NCBI RefSeq assembly: GCF_030730205.1
Contig: NZ_JANQVQ010000084.1
Location: forward strand, 1-56,661
Direction of reading: 5' to 3'
From: Paraglaciecola sp.
GTDB taxonomy: Bacteria > Pseudomonadota > Gammaproteobacteria > Enterobacterales > Alteromonadaceae
Length of the DNA: 56,661 bases
Position numbers and translations under genes: made by a program. Below the pieces are notes generated by a model. That model was not told the origin of the DNA, ran no database searches, and saw only the letters and a list, made by a program, of their open reading frames with translations. Below are positions 25,825 through 35,127 of this stretch, one piece after another. Positions within the stretch are counted from its first letter, which is position 1; every line of letters begins with the position of its first letter.

Positions 25825-26604
25825 TTAACTGTCGTTTTGCTGCAGAACTTGTCGCTGGTATTCAGCTAACAAACGTTGCTGCTCCTCAGTCAGAGCTAGG
25901 TCGTTTAATAATTCAGGGCGTCGTAGCCAGGTTCTACCTAACGACTGTTGTAAACGCCACTGCCTGATTTTGTCGTGATCACCACTTAACAACACCTTAG
26001 GAACCAGCTTTCCGTCGAGATTTTCAGGCCGAGTATAATGGGGACAATCGAGCAAACCGTCGCTAAACGAATCTTGCTGAGCCGATTGTTCATGCCCAAG
26101 TACACCTGGCACCAACCTCGATATCGCATCCATTAAGATCATTGCTGGTAATTCGCCACCACTTAACACGTAATCACCAATTGACCATTCCTCGTCAACT
26201 TGGCTTTGGATTACCCGTTCATCAATACCCTCGTATCGACCGGCAACTAGTATCAAACTTGTATTTTCAGCAAGCTCTCTTACACCAGCTTGATCCAGCT
26301 TTTTCCCTTGTGGAGAAAGATAAATCACTTTCGTTTTTTCTCCTGCAGCAGTTTTTGCTGCAAGAATTGCGTCTTTTAAAGGCTGAACCATCATCAGCAT
26401 GCCAGGTCCGCCACCATAAGGCCGGTCATCTACAGTTCGGTGTTTGTCATGAGTAAAATCACGAGGATTAAAACACTCAACTTGCACCTTGCCGTTTTTC
26501 ACGGCTCGCCCTGTAACACCTTGCTGGGTAAACATCTGCAACATTTCTGGAAACAGCGTGACTACCGCAAACTTACGTTGTTCGTCCTGAGATTGTGACT
26601 GCAT
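25825..26604 (-). CDS. trmD: tRNA (guanine(37)-N1)-methyltransferase
   Basis: TrmD methylates G37 of tRNAs reading CNN and some other codons, preventing +1 frameshifting. The SAM-binding trefoil-knot segments [14 protein letters not shown] and [17 protein letters not shown] are present, as is [17 protein letters not shown] place the start at the ATG at 26604, which overlaps the rimM stop as TAATG; an in-frame ATG six codons earlier inside rimM is possible. The length is 259 residues, close to the usual 255. The gene lies third in the rpsP-rimM-trmD-rplS operon. Confidence 0.95.
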   Translation of the reverse strand: MQSQSQDEQRKFAVVTLFPEMLQMFTQQGVTGRAVKNGKVQVECFNPRDFTHDKHRTVDDRPYGGGPGMLMMVQPLKDAILAAKTAAGEKTKVIYLSPQGKKLDQAGVRELAENTSLILVAGRYEGIDERVIQSQVDEEWSIGDYVLSGGELPAMILMDAISRLVPGVLGHEQSAQQDSFSDGLLDCPHYTRPENLDGKLVPKVLLSGDHDKIRQWRLQQSLGRTWLRRPELLNDLALTEEQQRLLAEYQRQVLQQNDS

Positions 26605-27134
26605 TAAAACGCAGGATCCCAATCAACTTTGATGGTTTTCGCCTCACGATCCACTTGTTTGACAACTTGGTCAAGCAAGTAAGGGACCATGCGTTCTTTT
26701 TGACCAAAAGCATCATTTAAATTGGCTTTAATCAACATTACGTCGTTTGCGCCCGTTTCAAATAATTCTTTTACCACACCCAAGCTGTAACCTTGTTCCG
26801 TTACGACTTGCATGCCGACTAACTCACGCCAATAAAAATCATCATCCGCCAATTGAGGTAGCTGTTGTGCTTTAATTGAAATTTCAAGATTTTTGATGCT
26901 TTCCGCATCATCTCGAGTTTCAACCCCAACCAGCTTGGCAACTAGACCTTTATTGTGGGTTCGCCACTGGTCAACAACATATTCTTTTAGCTCTTGCCCT
27001 TGACCTAAAAGCCAAGGAGAGTAAGCAAACACGCCGTCTTGTTCATGGGTATAAGTGGTAATCTTGACCCAACCTTTAACACCATAAGGTGCACCGATTT
27101 TGCCAACAACCAATGTGTCAGACGAGTGACTCAT
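26604..27134 (-). CDS. rimM: Ribosome maturation factor RimM
   Basis: RimM binds S19 and helps mature the head of the 30S subunit. The N-terminal beta-barrel begins [22 protein letters not shown], and the PRC-barrel half has [36 protein letters not shown], with [12 protein letters not shown]-like residues at the end. The length is 176 residues. It lies 30 bp after rpsP and overlaps trmD by one base, giving translational coupling between two RNA-processing functions in a ribosomal-protein operon. Confidence 0.96.
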   Translation of the reverse strand: MSHSSDTLVVGKIGAPYGVKGWVKITTYTHEQDGVFAYSPWLLGQGQELKEYVVDQWRTHNKGLVAKLVGVETRDDAESIKNLEISIKAQQLPQLADDDFYWRELVGMQVVTEQGYSLGVVKELFETGANDVMLIKANLNDAFGQKERMVPYLLDQVVKQVDREAKTIKVDWDPAF

Positions 27135-27164
27135 TTAACCCTCTATCTTGTTTTGCAACAGCAA

Positions 27165-27416
27165 TTAAGCTGCTACTTTTTGAGCGTCTTTTACCAAGCG
27201 AGATACGCGCTCAGATAAGCTTGCGCCTACCCCAACCCAGTACTCAACACGGCCAAGGTCTAAGCGTAAACGCTCTTCAGAACCTTGTGCAGTAGGATTG
27301 AAAAAGCCTACTTTTTCAATGAAACGACCATCGCGTGAACGACGGCTGTCTGCCACTACCACTTGATAAAATGGACTCTTTTTTGCACCACCACGCTGTA
27401 AACGAATAGTAACCAT
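27165..27416 (-). CDS. rpsP: 30S ribosomal protein S16
   Basis: S16 is an early-assembly 30S protein. The 83-residue sequence begins [25 protein letters not shown] and continues with [14 protein letters not shown], both diagnostic. It is the first gene of the rpsP-rimM-trmD-rplS operon. The 360-bp region upstream should hold the operon promoter, though I could not pick out a convincing -35/-10 pair. Confidence 0.98.
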   Translation of the reverse strand: MVTIRLQRGGAKKSPFYQVVVADSRRSRDGRFIEKVGFFNPTAQGSEERLRLDLGRVEYWVGVGASLSERVSRLVKDAQKVAA

Positions 27417-27738
27417 ATTTGCCTCAAACTCGTTGTAGCGTTAACGTTAACTTAATGTACCTTTTAAACAGGCATTTATTGCCAGATAAAAGGACGCGGT
27501 ATTGTACGGATCTGAGCATCTAATGCAAGCCTTTCTCACGCTTCAGGCTTCAGTAAATTAGAAATTTAATGGGAAGATACTTAACATTTTAAATTTAAGC
27601 AGGAATAACGCAGAGCTCACTACTGAAAAATCTGAACGAGGGGCGGTAAAAGTAAAAATCGAATCCTCAAATTAACTCAGTCACTGTTTAGCATTCAGAG
27701 CTAAAAGTAATGTTATGAATCAATTTTACAAAATGAAA
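27417..27738. other. Noncoding region upstream of rpsP
   Basis: About 320 bp lie between the tRNA-Leu terminator and rpsP. The region is AT-rich and contains no open frame I can support. In E. coli and Pseudomonas the tRNA-Leu is followed by rimP-nusA; neither is present here. Confidence 0.5.
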
Positions 27739-27772
27739 AAGGGCCGCAACGTATTACCGTTACAGCCCTTCA
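27739..27772 (-). terminator. Terminator after tRNA-Leu
   Basis: On the minus strand a stem AGGGCTGTAACG/CGTTGCGGCCCT, with one G-T wobble and one mismatch, is followed by TTTTTC. It lies just downstream of the tRNA CCA end. Confidence 0.75.
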
Positions 27773-27778
27773 TTTATA

Positions 27779-27864
27779 TGGTGCGGATGGAGGGACTCGA
27801 ACCCTCACAAGCTATGCTCACCACCCCCTCAAGATGGCGTGTCTACCAATTCCACCACATCCGC
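27779..27864 (-). tRNA. leuU: tRNA-Leu(GAG)
   Basis: The minus strand folds as a class II tRNA of 86 nt with a long variable arm. The acceptor pairs GCGGATG with CATCCGC, followed by A and an encoded CCA. The D-arm sequence TGGTGGAATTGGTAGACACG and the T-arm GGTTCGAGTCCCTC are canonical. The anticodon stem CCATC/GGTGG encloses TTGAGGG, so the anticodon is GAG and reads CUC/CUU leucine codons. It lies 12 nt after secG, like E. coli leuU, and probably shares its transcript. Confidence 0.96.
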
Positions 27865-27876
27865 GTATAAAAACTT

Positions 27877-28260
27877 TTAGTTTGGAACGTCTGCTGCTTC
27901 GTTTTGTTCTGCTGCGATTGGCACATCGCTTGTTGACTCAGTTACTGTCGCTGGTACATCAGAATCGATTGCAGGTTCAACTACTGCAGGAACATCGATA
28001 TTTTGCCAATCATCCAAACTTTTTTCTTTGTCTGCTGTTTGGCTACCTAAGATAAGGCTGATAACAAAAAACAAAGTGGCCAATATTGCCGTTGTGCGCG
28101 TTAAGAAATTTCCAGATCCGGTTGAACCGAATACCGTATTTGAGCCGCCACTACCGAATGAAGCGCCCATATCTGCGCCTTTACCTTGTTGGATTAAAAC
28201 AAATCCAATCAACATGATGGCTACGATTACATACACAACGATTAAAATTTCGTAAAACAT
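27877..28260 (-). CDS. secG: Preprotein translocase subunit SecG
   Basis: SecG is an accessory subunit of the SecYEG channel. The 127-residue protein has two transmembrane helices (about 3-21 and 52-72) separated by the conserved cytoplasmic loop QQGKGADMGASFGSGGSNTVFG. The C-terminal tail is rich in Asp, Val and Pro and is longer than in E. coli. GAGG lies 6 nt before the ATG. It follows tpiA by 9 bp and precedes tRNA-Leu by 12 nt, an arrangement shared with Pseudomonas. Confidence 0.95.
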   Translation of the reverse strand: MFYEILIVVYVIVAIMLIGFVLIQQGKGADMGASFGSGGSNTVFGSTGSGNFLTRTTAILATLFFVISLILGSQTADKEKSLDDWQNIDVPAVVEPAIDSDVPATVTESTSDVPIAAEQNEAADVPN

Positions 28261-28269
28261 TTTTTGCCT

Positions 28270-29016
28270 CTATTGCTTTGCTGCTAAGCAAATACTTAAA
28301 AAATCTTCTGGATCTAAACTAGCACCGCCAATTAATCCACCATCTACGTCTTGCTGACTAAATAACTCTTTGGCATTACTGCCTTTGACACTACCGCCAT
28401 ATAAAATTCTAATTTTTTCGGCGATATCGCTGTTCTTTTTGGCTAGATGCTCACGTAAAAAATGATGAACTTCTTGCGCTTGTGCTGGACTGGCCGTTTT
28501 ACCCGTACCTATTGCCCAAATTGGTTCATACGCTAAAACAAGCTTTGAAAATTCATTAACGCCGATTTCTTGCACAACTGCGTCAATTTGTTCTGCTAAA
28601 AAAGCAAAAAGATTGCCACTGTCTCTAATTTCTTCCGTTTCACCCACACACAAAATGGGCGTTAAATCAGCTTCTAGCGCTTTTTTAACTTTCGATGCAA
28701 CAACATCATTTGTTTCAGCATGTCCGGCCCGTCTTTCTGAATGACCAACAATGACATACTGGCAACCACACTCTTTCAGCATGGATGCGGCGATCTCTCC
28801 AGTATGAGCACCACCATCAAACTGGCTCATATTTTGAGCCCCTAGTGCGTTCAGACCACCAAACATACCTAAATATGGAAAGGGCGGACAGATAACAACC
28901 TCAAGGTGTGCCAAATCAGCAGTCGCTAGACTATCTTCAAGTAGTTGGATTAACGGTTTGTTTCCGTTCATTTTCCAGTTACCAGCAACGATGGGTTTAC
29001 GCGTTGAATTTTGCAC
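28270..29016 (-). CDS. tpiA: Triose-phosphate isomerase
   Basis: TpiA interconverts dihydroxyacetone phosphate and glyceraldehyde-3-phosphate. The catalytic residues are visible: Lys in VAGNWKMNG, His in IVGHSERR, and Glu in AYEPIWAIGTGK with the mobile loop after it. The phosphate-binding end reads LYGGSVKGSN and GLIGGASLD. I place the start at the GTG at 29016 because AAGGA is adjacent to the ATG at 29022 (no spacing) but 6 nt from this GTG. The length is 248 residues. It lies between glmM and secG, as in Pseudomonas rather than E. coli. Confidence 0.95.
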   Translation of the reverse strand: MQNSTRKPIVAGNWKMNGNKPLIQLLEDSLATADLAHLEVVICPPFPYLGMFGGLNALGAQNMSQFDGGAHTGEIAASMLKECGCQYVIVGHSERRAGHAETNDVVASKVKKALEADLTPILCVGETEEIRDSGNLFAFLAEQIDAVVQEIGVNEFSKLVLAYEPIWAIGTGKTASPAQAQEVHHFLREHLAKKNSDIAEKIRILYGGSVKGSNAKELFSQQDVDGGLIGGASLDPEDFLSICLAAKQ

Positions 29017-29114
29017 TATCATTCCTTAGGCCGCTTATAAAAAAGCGCGCGAGATATTAACCAACAGAACCTAAATATACAAGCACCAAGCTTGATATTT
29101 AAGTTCTAAAACGC

Positions 29115-30455
29115 TTATTCGATTACTTTACGTACAGCATCGGCTATATATTCAGCCCATTGACTGGACGCACCTGCATCATGTGCTTCAACCATGACAC
29201 GAATTAACGGCTCTGTACCACTTTTTCTGAGTAGAACTCGGCCTTTGTCTCCAAGATTTTTTTCAGCCTCGGCGGCAGCTTGTTGAACTAGTACATGTTC
29301 AAGAGGATCTTGACCGTCAGTAAATCTGATATTAAGCAACGTTTGCGGATATTTTTCCATTCCTCTTGCTAACTCGTTCAAGGTCATGTGTGCCCGTAAC
29401 ATTGCAGCCAATACTTGCAAACCAGCTATAATACCATCGCCTGTTGATGCAGCAGCCAAATTAAGAACATGCCCGGAACTCTCTCCGCCAATAGACCATC
29501 CTTTTTGTTGCAGTAGTTCCATCACATATCTGTCACCCACTTTACTACGTACAAACGGCACACCTAGCGTAGCCAGAGCCACTTCTAGGCCTAGGTTACT
29601 CATTACCGTCCCAACCACCCCGCCTTTTAATTGCCCTGATTTGAGCACATCACGGGCAATCATGTATACAATTTGATCACCGTCGAGCACGTTCCCTTTG
29701 TGATCTACCAACATTAAACGGTCACCATCACCATCTAAAGCAAAACCAAGATCCGCTTGATGCTCAAGTACACTTTCAGTGACAGCTTTCATTGAGGTCG
29801 CACCAACCTTCTTATTAATATTGAGTCCGTTTGGCTCAGTACCGATTTCGATAACTTCAGCGCCTAATTCACTCAACACATTTGGTGCAATGTGATACGT
29901 GGCACCATGGGCGCAATCAACCACTATTTTCAAGCCTTTTAGTGACAACTCAGAGGGAAAGTTACCCTTACAAAATTCTATGTAACGGCCTGCTGCATCA
30001 TTGATTCGACTGGCTTTACCCAACTTATCAGAGGCTACGCATTCCATCGGTTTTTCCATTTGGGCTTCGATGGCTAACTCGATATCGTCGTCCAGCTTCA
30101 TGCCATCAGCCGAAAAAAACTTAATACCGTTATCATAATAAGGATTATGTGAAGCGCTGATCACGATGCCTGCTTCACATCTAAATGTTTTGGTTAGATA
30201 CGCGATTGCTGGGGTAGGCATCGGACCTAATAAACCAATACTGATCCCTGCAGCAGATAAACCTGCTTCTAATGCTGATTCCAACATGTAACCAGAAATA
30301 CGGGTATCCTTACCAATAAGTACTTTATTAGTGCCCTGCCCGGCCAATACCTTACCGGCAGCCCACCCTAACTTCATAACAAATTCAGGGTTAATTAAAC
30401 TTTCGCCCACTTTGCCCCGAATTCCATCAGTGCCAAAATACTTTCTATCGCTCAT
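29115..30455 (-). CDS. glmM: Phosphoglucosamine mutase
   Basis: GlmM converts glucosamine-6-phosphate to glucosamine-1-phosphate for UDP-GlcNAc, feeding peptidoglycan and LPS. The N-terminus [14 protein letters not shown] is diagnostic. The phosphoserine is Ser102 in [12 protein letters not shown], the metal loop is [11 protein letters not shown], and the sugar loop is GGESSGH. The C-terminal [16 protein letters not shown] binds phosphate. I prefer the ATG at 30455, which has AGGA 8 nt upstream, over a GTG one codon earlier. The gene overlaps the folP end by 11 bp, forming the common folP-glmM unit. Confidence 0.97.
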   Translation of the reverse strand: MSDRKYFGTDGIRGKVGESLINPEFVMKLGWAAGKVLAGQGTNKVLIGKDTRISGYMLESALEAGLSAAGISIGLLGPMPTPAIAYLTKTFRCEAGIVISASHNPYYDNGIKFFSADGMKLDDDIELAIEAQMEKPMECVASDKLGKASRINDAAGRYIEFCKGNFPSELSLKGLKIVVDCAHGATYHIAPNVLSELGAEVIEIGTEPNGLNINKKVGATSMKAVTESVLEHQADLGFALDGDGDRLMLVDHKGNVLDGDQIVYMIARDVLKSGQLKGGVVGTVMSNLGLEVALATLGVPFVRSKVGDRYVMELLQQKGWSIGGESSGHVLNLAAASTGDGIIAGLQVLAAMLRAHMTLNELARGMEKYPQTLLNIRFTDGQDPLEHVLVQQAAAEAEKNLGDKGRVLLRKSGTEPLIRVMVEAHDAGASSQWAEYIADAVRKVIE

Positions 30456-31287
30456 CACGATTATCCTTATAGGTGTTCATTGTTGTTAAAATTTTAATCG
30501 CATCGACTGTTTCTCGAACATCATGGACTCGAATTATTTGTGCCCCTTGCTGCACGGCTAACAATGCTCCGCTGATACTGCCCGCTAAACGCTCATGCAC
30601 AGGTCTATTAATAACCTCACCGATCATGGTCTTTCTTGACAAACCAATCAGCATACCCGCCCCCAGATGCTTTAACTTAGCTAAGTTGGCTAATAGCTGG
30701 TAGTTGTGCGCAAGTGTTTTACCAAAGCCAAAACCTGGATCTATCAATATATCTTGATGCGCAATACCCGCCTCTATACATTGACTTATCCTTTTTTGTA
30801 GAAAGTCAGTGACATCACTGACCACATTCTGATAATTCGGAGACATTTGCATAGAGCGAGGTTGACCTTGCATATGCATTAAACAGACAGGAATTTGGGC
30901 GTGGGCAGCGGCCTTTAATGCCTCATCTTCTTGCAGAGCCCTTACATCGTTAATCAATCCAGCTCCTGCCTTTACCGCTGCTTTCATGACTTCAGCTTTG
31001 CTGGTATCAACAGAGACAACAGTATCAAAACGCTGCTTAAGCGCTTCAATAATAGGTACAACGCGGTCGAGCTCTTCTTGCACAGAAACAGGTTTAGCGC
31101 CAGGACGAGTAGACTCTCCCCCAACATCAATAAAACTAGCCCCTGATTCAATCATTCGCTGAGCTTGGCGTATCGCCTCATCGGCCAGAACAAAGGCACC
31201 ACCGTCGGAAAAGGAGTCAGGTGTAACGTTGAGAATACCCATCACTTTGGGGCTAGATAAATCTACAAATTTATCGTTAAACTGCAT
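30445..31287 (-). CDS. folP: Dihydropteroate synthase
   Basis: FolP joins p-aminobenzoate to dihydropterin pyrophosphate and is the sulfonamide target. The 280-residue TIM barrel carries [14 protein letters not shown], the pterin site [13 protein letters not shown], and the loop [24 protein letters not shown] and RVHDV are near the C-terminus. It sits between ftsH (about 100 bp upstream, with a terminator in between) and glmM, the standard gammaproteobacterial order. Confidence 0.97.
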   Translation of the reverse strand: MQFNDKFVDLSSPKVMGILNVTPDSFSDGGAFVLADEAIRQAQRMIESGASFIDVGGESTRPGAKPVSVQEELDRVVPIIEALKQRFDTVVSVDTSKAEVMKAAVKAGAGLINDVRALQEDEALKAAAHAQIPVCLMHMQGQPRSMQMSPNYQNVVSDVTDFLQKRISQCIEAGIAHQDILIDPGFGFGKTLAHNYQLLANLAKLKHLGAGMLIGLSRKTMIGEVINRPVHERLAGSISGALLAVQQGAQIIRVHDVRETVDAIKILTTMNTYKDNRDER

Positions 31288-31330
31288 CGATAATGTATGT
31301 CCATTGTCTAAATATTTTGAGTTTCAGTTA

Positions 31331-31371
31331 ATAAAAAACGCTTTGAGGGTATAACCCTCAAAGCGTTTAAT
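31331..31371 (-). terminator. Terminator after ftsH
   Basis: A 15-bp perfect stem (AAACGCTTTGAGGGT paired with its complement) has a 3-nt loop and is followed on the minus strand by TTTTTTATT. It lies between the ftsH stop and the folP start. Confidence 0.92.
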
Positions 31372-31388
31372 TAATCCATTTAAAGCGA

Positions 31389-33338
31389 TTAACTCGTTGC
31401 ATCACCTGGCTTGCCAACTGGCGTTGATGGTTTATCTTGTTTCTTTTCACCATCCACTACAGTCGCACCACCTGTGGGCTTGTTACTGTCGTTTTTCTTT
31501 TCGTCCTTTACCCAATCAGCAGGAGGACGCACTTCACGTCGAGCCATCAAATCTTCAATCTGCAATGCATCAATCGTTTCGTATTTCATTAAGCAATCTT
31601 TCATCGCTTCCAAAACGTCTCGGTTTTCGGTGAGAATTTTTTCAGCACGTGCATAGTTGCGGTTGATGATGTCTTTCACTTCTTCATCAATGGCTAACGC
31701 TGTTTGGTTAGACATTCTTAATGATTTTGAAGAAGAACGGCCTAAGAATACTTCACCCTCTTCTTCCGCGTACAATAATGGACCCATTTTTTCAGACAAG
31801 CCCCATTGCGTCACCATTTTGCGAGCTAAATCACTTGCACGTTCAATATCATTTGATGCACCAGTGGTAACACCTTCATTGCCAAGTGTCATTGCTTCGG
31901 CGATTCGACCACCAAACAAACTTGAGATCATACTCTCCAAATGACGTTTGCTGTGGGAATACCTATCTTGCTCAGGTAAATACATGGTCACACCCAGTGC
32001 TCTGCCGCGAGGTATGATTGATACTTTATAAACAGGATCATGCTCAGGTACTAATTTGCCTACGATAGCGTGGCCCGCTTCATGATAAGCCGTATTAGTT
32101 TTCTCTTCCTCAGACATCACCATGTTTTTTCGCTCAGAGCCCATCATGATTTTATCTTTGGCTTTATCAAACTCTTCCATCGAAACAACACGCTTACCAG
32201 TACGAGCAGCAAATAGAGCAGCTTCGTTGACTAAGTTTGCTAAGTCAGCACCAGAGAAACCAGGAGTTCCACGAGCGATGACGGCCGGTTCAACATTATC
32301 GCCACAAGGCACTTTACGGATATGCACTTTTAATATTTGCTCACGACCACGAATATCGGGCAAGCCTACGATTACTTGACGGTCAAAACGACCAGGACGC
32401 AGTAATGCAGGATCTAATACGTCTGGACGGTTAGTCGCTGCTATGACGATGATCCCTTCGTGACCTTCAAAACCATCCATCTCAACCAACATTTGATTCA
32501 ATGTTTGCTCACGCTCGTCATGACCGCCGCCTAAACCGGCACCACGTTGACGACCAACCGCATCAATTTCGTCGATGAAAATGATACAAGGTGCAGACTT
32601 TTTAGCTTGCTCGAACATGTCACGAACACGAGATGCACCGACACCCACAAACATTTCAACGAAATCTGAACCAGAAATAGTAAAGAAAGGGACTTTTGCT
32701 TCACCAGCAATGGCTTTAGCCAACAAGGTTTTACCTGTTCCAGGAGGACCAACCATCAAAACACCTTTAGGGATCTTACCGCCAAGTTTTTGAAATTTAC
32801 TTGGGTCGCGCAAGAAATCTACCAGTTCTGATACGTCTTCTTTGGCTTCGTCACAACCAGCTACATCAGCAAACGTTGTTTTTATTTGATCTTCACCCAG
32901 TAAGCGCGCTTTACTCTTACCAAAAGACATTGCACCACGGCCACCGCCGCCTTGCATTTGACGCATGAAGAATATCCACACCCCGATGAGTAAGATCATG
33001 GGGAACCACGAAATAAAGATAGTCGTTAGGATTGATGATTCTTCAGGTGGCTTACCGAAAACCGCAACATTGTTTTCAACCAAGTCATCCATCAGTTTCA
33101 TATCAAGATAAGGAATATAGGTAACAAACTCTTCGCCGTTACGCTTTACACCACTTATTGCACCTGAATCTTTGTCAATGGTGGCACTGTTAATATTGCC
33201 AGACTTAACCTCACTTAAAAAACGTGTGTAATCTGTCTGTACCTTGCTTGTTTCATTGCCTGAAAAATTTTGGAATACAGACATCAGTACTACCGCAATT
33301 ACCAGCCATAAAATTAAGTTCTTCGCCATATCGCTCAA
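31389..33338 (-). CDS. ftsH: ATP-dependent zinc metalloprotease FtsH
   Basis: FtsH is a membrane-anchored AAA+ protease that degrades LpxC, sigma-32 and misassembled membrane proteins. Two transmembrane helices (about 6-24 and 103-123) flank a periplasmic domain. The AAA+ module has Walker A GPPGTGKT, Walker [10 protein letters not shown] and the pore motif FVEMFVG. The zinc site is HEAGH near residue 418. A TTG at 33338 with AGAGG 9 nt upstream gives [11 protein letters not shown], a start I recall from Shewanella and Vibrio annotations; the ATG at 33329 lacks a good ribosome site but is the alternative. The C-terminal tail is Lys/Asp/Pro-rich and disordered. Confidence 0.96.
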   Translation of the reverse strand: MSDMAKNLILWLVIAVVLMSVFQNFSGNETSKVQTDYTRFLSEVKSGNINSATIDKDSGAISGVKRNGEEFVTYIPYLDMKLMDDLVENNVAVFGKPPEESSILTTIFISWFPMILLIGVWIFFMRQMQGGGGRGAMSFGKSKARLLGEDQIKTTFADVAGCDEAKEDVSELVDFLRDPSKFQKLGGKIPKGVLMVGPPGTGKTLLAKAIAGEAKVPFFTISGSDFVEMFVGVGASRVRDMFEQAKKSAPCIIFIDEIDAVGRQRGAGLGGGHDEREQTLNQMLVEMDGFEGHEGIIVIAATNRPDVLDPALLRPGRFDRQVIVGLPDIRGREQILKVHIRKVPCGDNVEPAVIARGTPGFSGADLANLVNEAALFAARTGKRVVSMEEFDKAKDKIMMGSERKNMVMSEEEKTNTAYHEAGHAIVGKLVPEHDPVYKVSIIPRGRALGVTMYLPEQDRYSHSKRHLESMISSLFGGRIAEAMTLGNEGVTTGASNDIERASDLARKMVTQWGLSEKMGPLLYAEEEGEVFLGRSSSKSLRMSNQTALAIDEEVKDIINRNYARAEKILTENRDVLEAMKDCLMKYETIDALQIEDLMARREVRPPADWVKDEKKNDSNKPTGGATVVDGEKKQDKPSTPVGKPGDATS

Positions 33339-33395
33339 GTTAATTAACCTCTATTGTTTCAATTCTGCTGAGTCTGAACACAGACCATCAGGTTA

Positions 33396-34025
33396 CTATA
33401 ATTTATAGCCCGTCGCTACCAGATAAACTTCTCGTGAGCGTGCTCTTGAAGACTCAGGCTTACGAGTTTTGACCACAGTAAACGCTTGTTTAACCGCTTT
33501 GAAATATTCATCAAAGCCTTCACCCATAAACACTTTTACGATAAAACTGCCGTTACGTTTCAATACTTGATGACACATGTCCAACGCAAGTTCGACCAAA
33601 TACATTGACTTAGCTTGATCAGCTGCGTCGTTGCCACTCATATTGGGCGCCATGTCAGACATAAGGACATCTACGTTTTTACCGCCAATTTTGTTCAATA
33701 ATTCGTTTAATACCGCTTCTTCTCTAAAATCACCTTGTAAAAACTCAACGCCAGCCAGTGAATCCATCGCCAAAATATCACAGGCGACAACAATACCGTC
33801 GTCCCCAACAAGGTTAGCGGCATACTGAGACCAACCGCCAGGCGCCGCACCTAAATCGACTACGGTCATACCCTCTCTGATCAAATTGTCTTTCTGATGA
33901 ATTTCTTCAATCTTAAACACAGCTCTAGAGCGTAAACCTTGCTTTTTGGCTTGTTGTACGTATTTGTCTGCAAAATGTTCTTGCAGCCAACGACTACTGC
34001 TAGCCGATTGTTTTTTCTTTGTCAT
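33396..34025 (-). CDS. rlmE: 23S rRNA (uridine(2552)-2'-O)-methyltransferase RlmE
   Basis: RlmE (FtsJ/RrmJ) methylates U2552 in the 50S A loop. The basic N-terminus [34 protein letters not shown] and the SAM site [15 protein letters not shown] are diagnostic, with [13 protein letters not shown] as the catalytic-loop region. The length is 209 residues, as in E. coli. It lies about 60 bp upstream of ftsH on the same strand and is divergent from yhbY, the conserved yhbY/rlmE-ftsH arrangement. Confidence 0.97.
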   Translation of the reverse strand: MTKKKQSASSSRWLQEHFADKYVQQAKKQGLRSRAVFKIEEIHQKDNLIREGMTVVDLGAAPGGWSQYAANLVGDDGIVVACDILAMDSLAGVEFLQGDFREEAVLNELLNKIGGKNVDVLMSDMAPNMSGNDAADQAKSMYLVELALDMCHQVLKRNGSFIVKVFMGEGFDEYFKAVKQAFTVVKTRKPESSRARSREVYLVATGYKL

Positions 34026-34120
34026 TGATTTGCGTTGATATTAGGAATAACCGAGTTATGGCGTTAGAATAGCGCTTTTCAACCATTCGTATTGAATAAT
34101 TTTGTAAGAAATATTACACC

Positions 34121-34417
34121 ATGACTTTATCAAATAAACAAAAGCAACATTTAAAAGGCTTAGCGCATTCGCTAAAACCTGTAGTGCAATTAGGACAACA
34201 TGGCCTGACAGAAGGTGTGTTAGCCGAAATCGAAGGCGCCTTAGCTCATCACGAGTTAATAAAAGTTAAAGTACCAACAGATGACAGAGAAGAAAAAAAA
34301 TTGATTATGGATACTATCGTTCGCGAAACTAAATCGATCAAACTTCAGGTGATTGGTCACATCTTGATTATTTATCGACAAAGCGATGATAGGAAAATTG
34401 AGTTACCTAAAAAGTAG
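34121..34417 (+). CDS. yhbY: CRM-domain RNA-binding protein YhbY
   Basis: The 98-residue protein is a single CRM (CRS1/YhbY) domain. The segments LSNKQKQHLKGLAHSLKPVVQLGQHGLTEGV and ALAHHELIKVKVP match the family, including the conserved glycine-rich loop. E. coli YhbY associates with pre-50S particles and is thought to act in 50S assembly. It is divergent from rlmE, leaving 95 bp for both promoters. Confidence 0.94.
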   Translation: MTLSNKQKQHLKGLAHSLKPVVQLGQHGLTEGVLAEIEGALAHHELIKVKVPTDDREEKKLIMDTIVRETKSIKLQVIGHILIIYRQSDDRKIELPKK

Positions 34418-34485
34418 TCTCACAAACTTACGACGCCAAAAGTTAAATTGGATACTGAGATAAAAACCTCAGTATCCATTCGTTT

Positions 34486-34968
34486 TTAGTGCTGATGCCC
34501 ACCGTCACCGTGAGCGTGACCATGTTCCAGTTCTTCTTCAGTTGCGGCTCGAACGTTTACGACTTCTAATTCAAATTGTAAGGTTTTGCCCGCCAGTGGA
34601 TGGTTTGTATCGACGGTTGCCATAAACTTACCCACTTTGACAATCGTGACTTGTCTTTGGCCTTGATCGGTGTTCACAACCGCTGACATTCCAGCAGACC
34701 ATTTCTTAGCACCTTGTAGGTGTTTAACCGAAACCCGTTGTTCACTATTTTCCAGTAATTCACCAAAGGTCTCACTGGCAGGTAATTCAACAGAAAGCTT
34801 ATCTCCTGCCTGCTTGCCTTCTAAGCTTTTTTCAATGCCTGGCATCATGCCGTTATGACCATGTAAGTAGGCTACTGCTGCTTGCTCACCGTTACTTTCT
34901 ACTTCCGTCCCATCAAGCTCTTTGATGACATAATTAAATTGAACAACACTGTCTTTGGTAATTTGCAT
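34486..34968 (-). CDS. SlyD-like FKBP-type peptidyl-prolyl isomerase
   Basis: The 160-residue protein has the split FKBP fold of SlyD. The FKBP half shows ITKDSVVQFNYVIKELDG and YLHGHNGMMPGIEKSLEG. An insert-in-flap domain follows from about 70 to 120, and the FKBP strand returns as NHPLAGKTLQFELEVVNVR. The tail EEELEHGHAHGDGGHQH is histidine-rich but shorter than in E. coli SlyD and without cysteines, so nickel binding may be weaker. SlyD acts as a chaperone, prolyl isomerase and nickel-delivery protein. It stands alone; a second SlyD paralog elsewhere in the genome is likely, so I leave the symbol empty. Confidence 0.9.
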   Translation of the reverse strand: MQITKDSVVQFNYVIKELDGTEVESNGEQAAVAYLHGHNGMMPGIEKSLEGKQAGDKLSVELPASETFGELLENSEQRVSVKHLQGAKKWSAGMSAVVNTDQGQRQVTIVKVGKFMATVDTNHPLAGKTLQFELEVVNVRAATEEELEHGHAHGDGGHQH

Positions 34969-35127
34969 GATTCTACACTTTGCGATTGAGTTAAGGTTTT
35001 AAAACGCAGAATAGTAGCAGATCCGGCTTAAAAAGCAGTAAGCAGACGTAAGTAATTTCTTATTCAAACAGAATATATTTTTAATTGTCTACCCGACATT
35101 TGCATTTAAGGCGGCTGGCAGCTCTTA

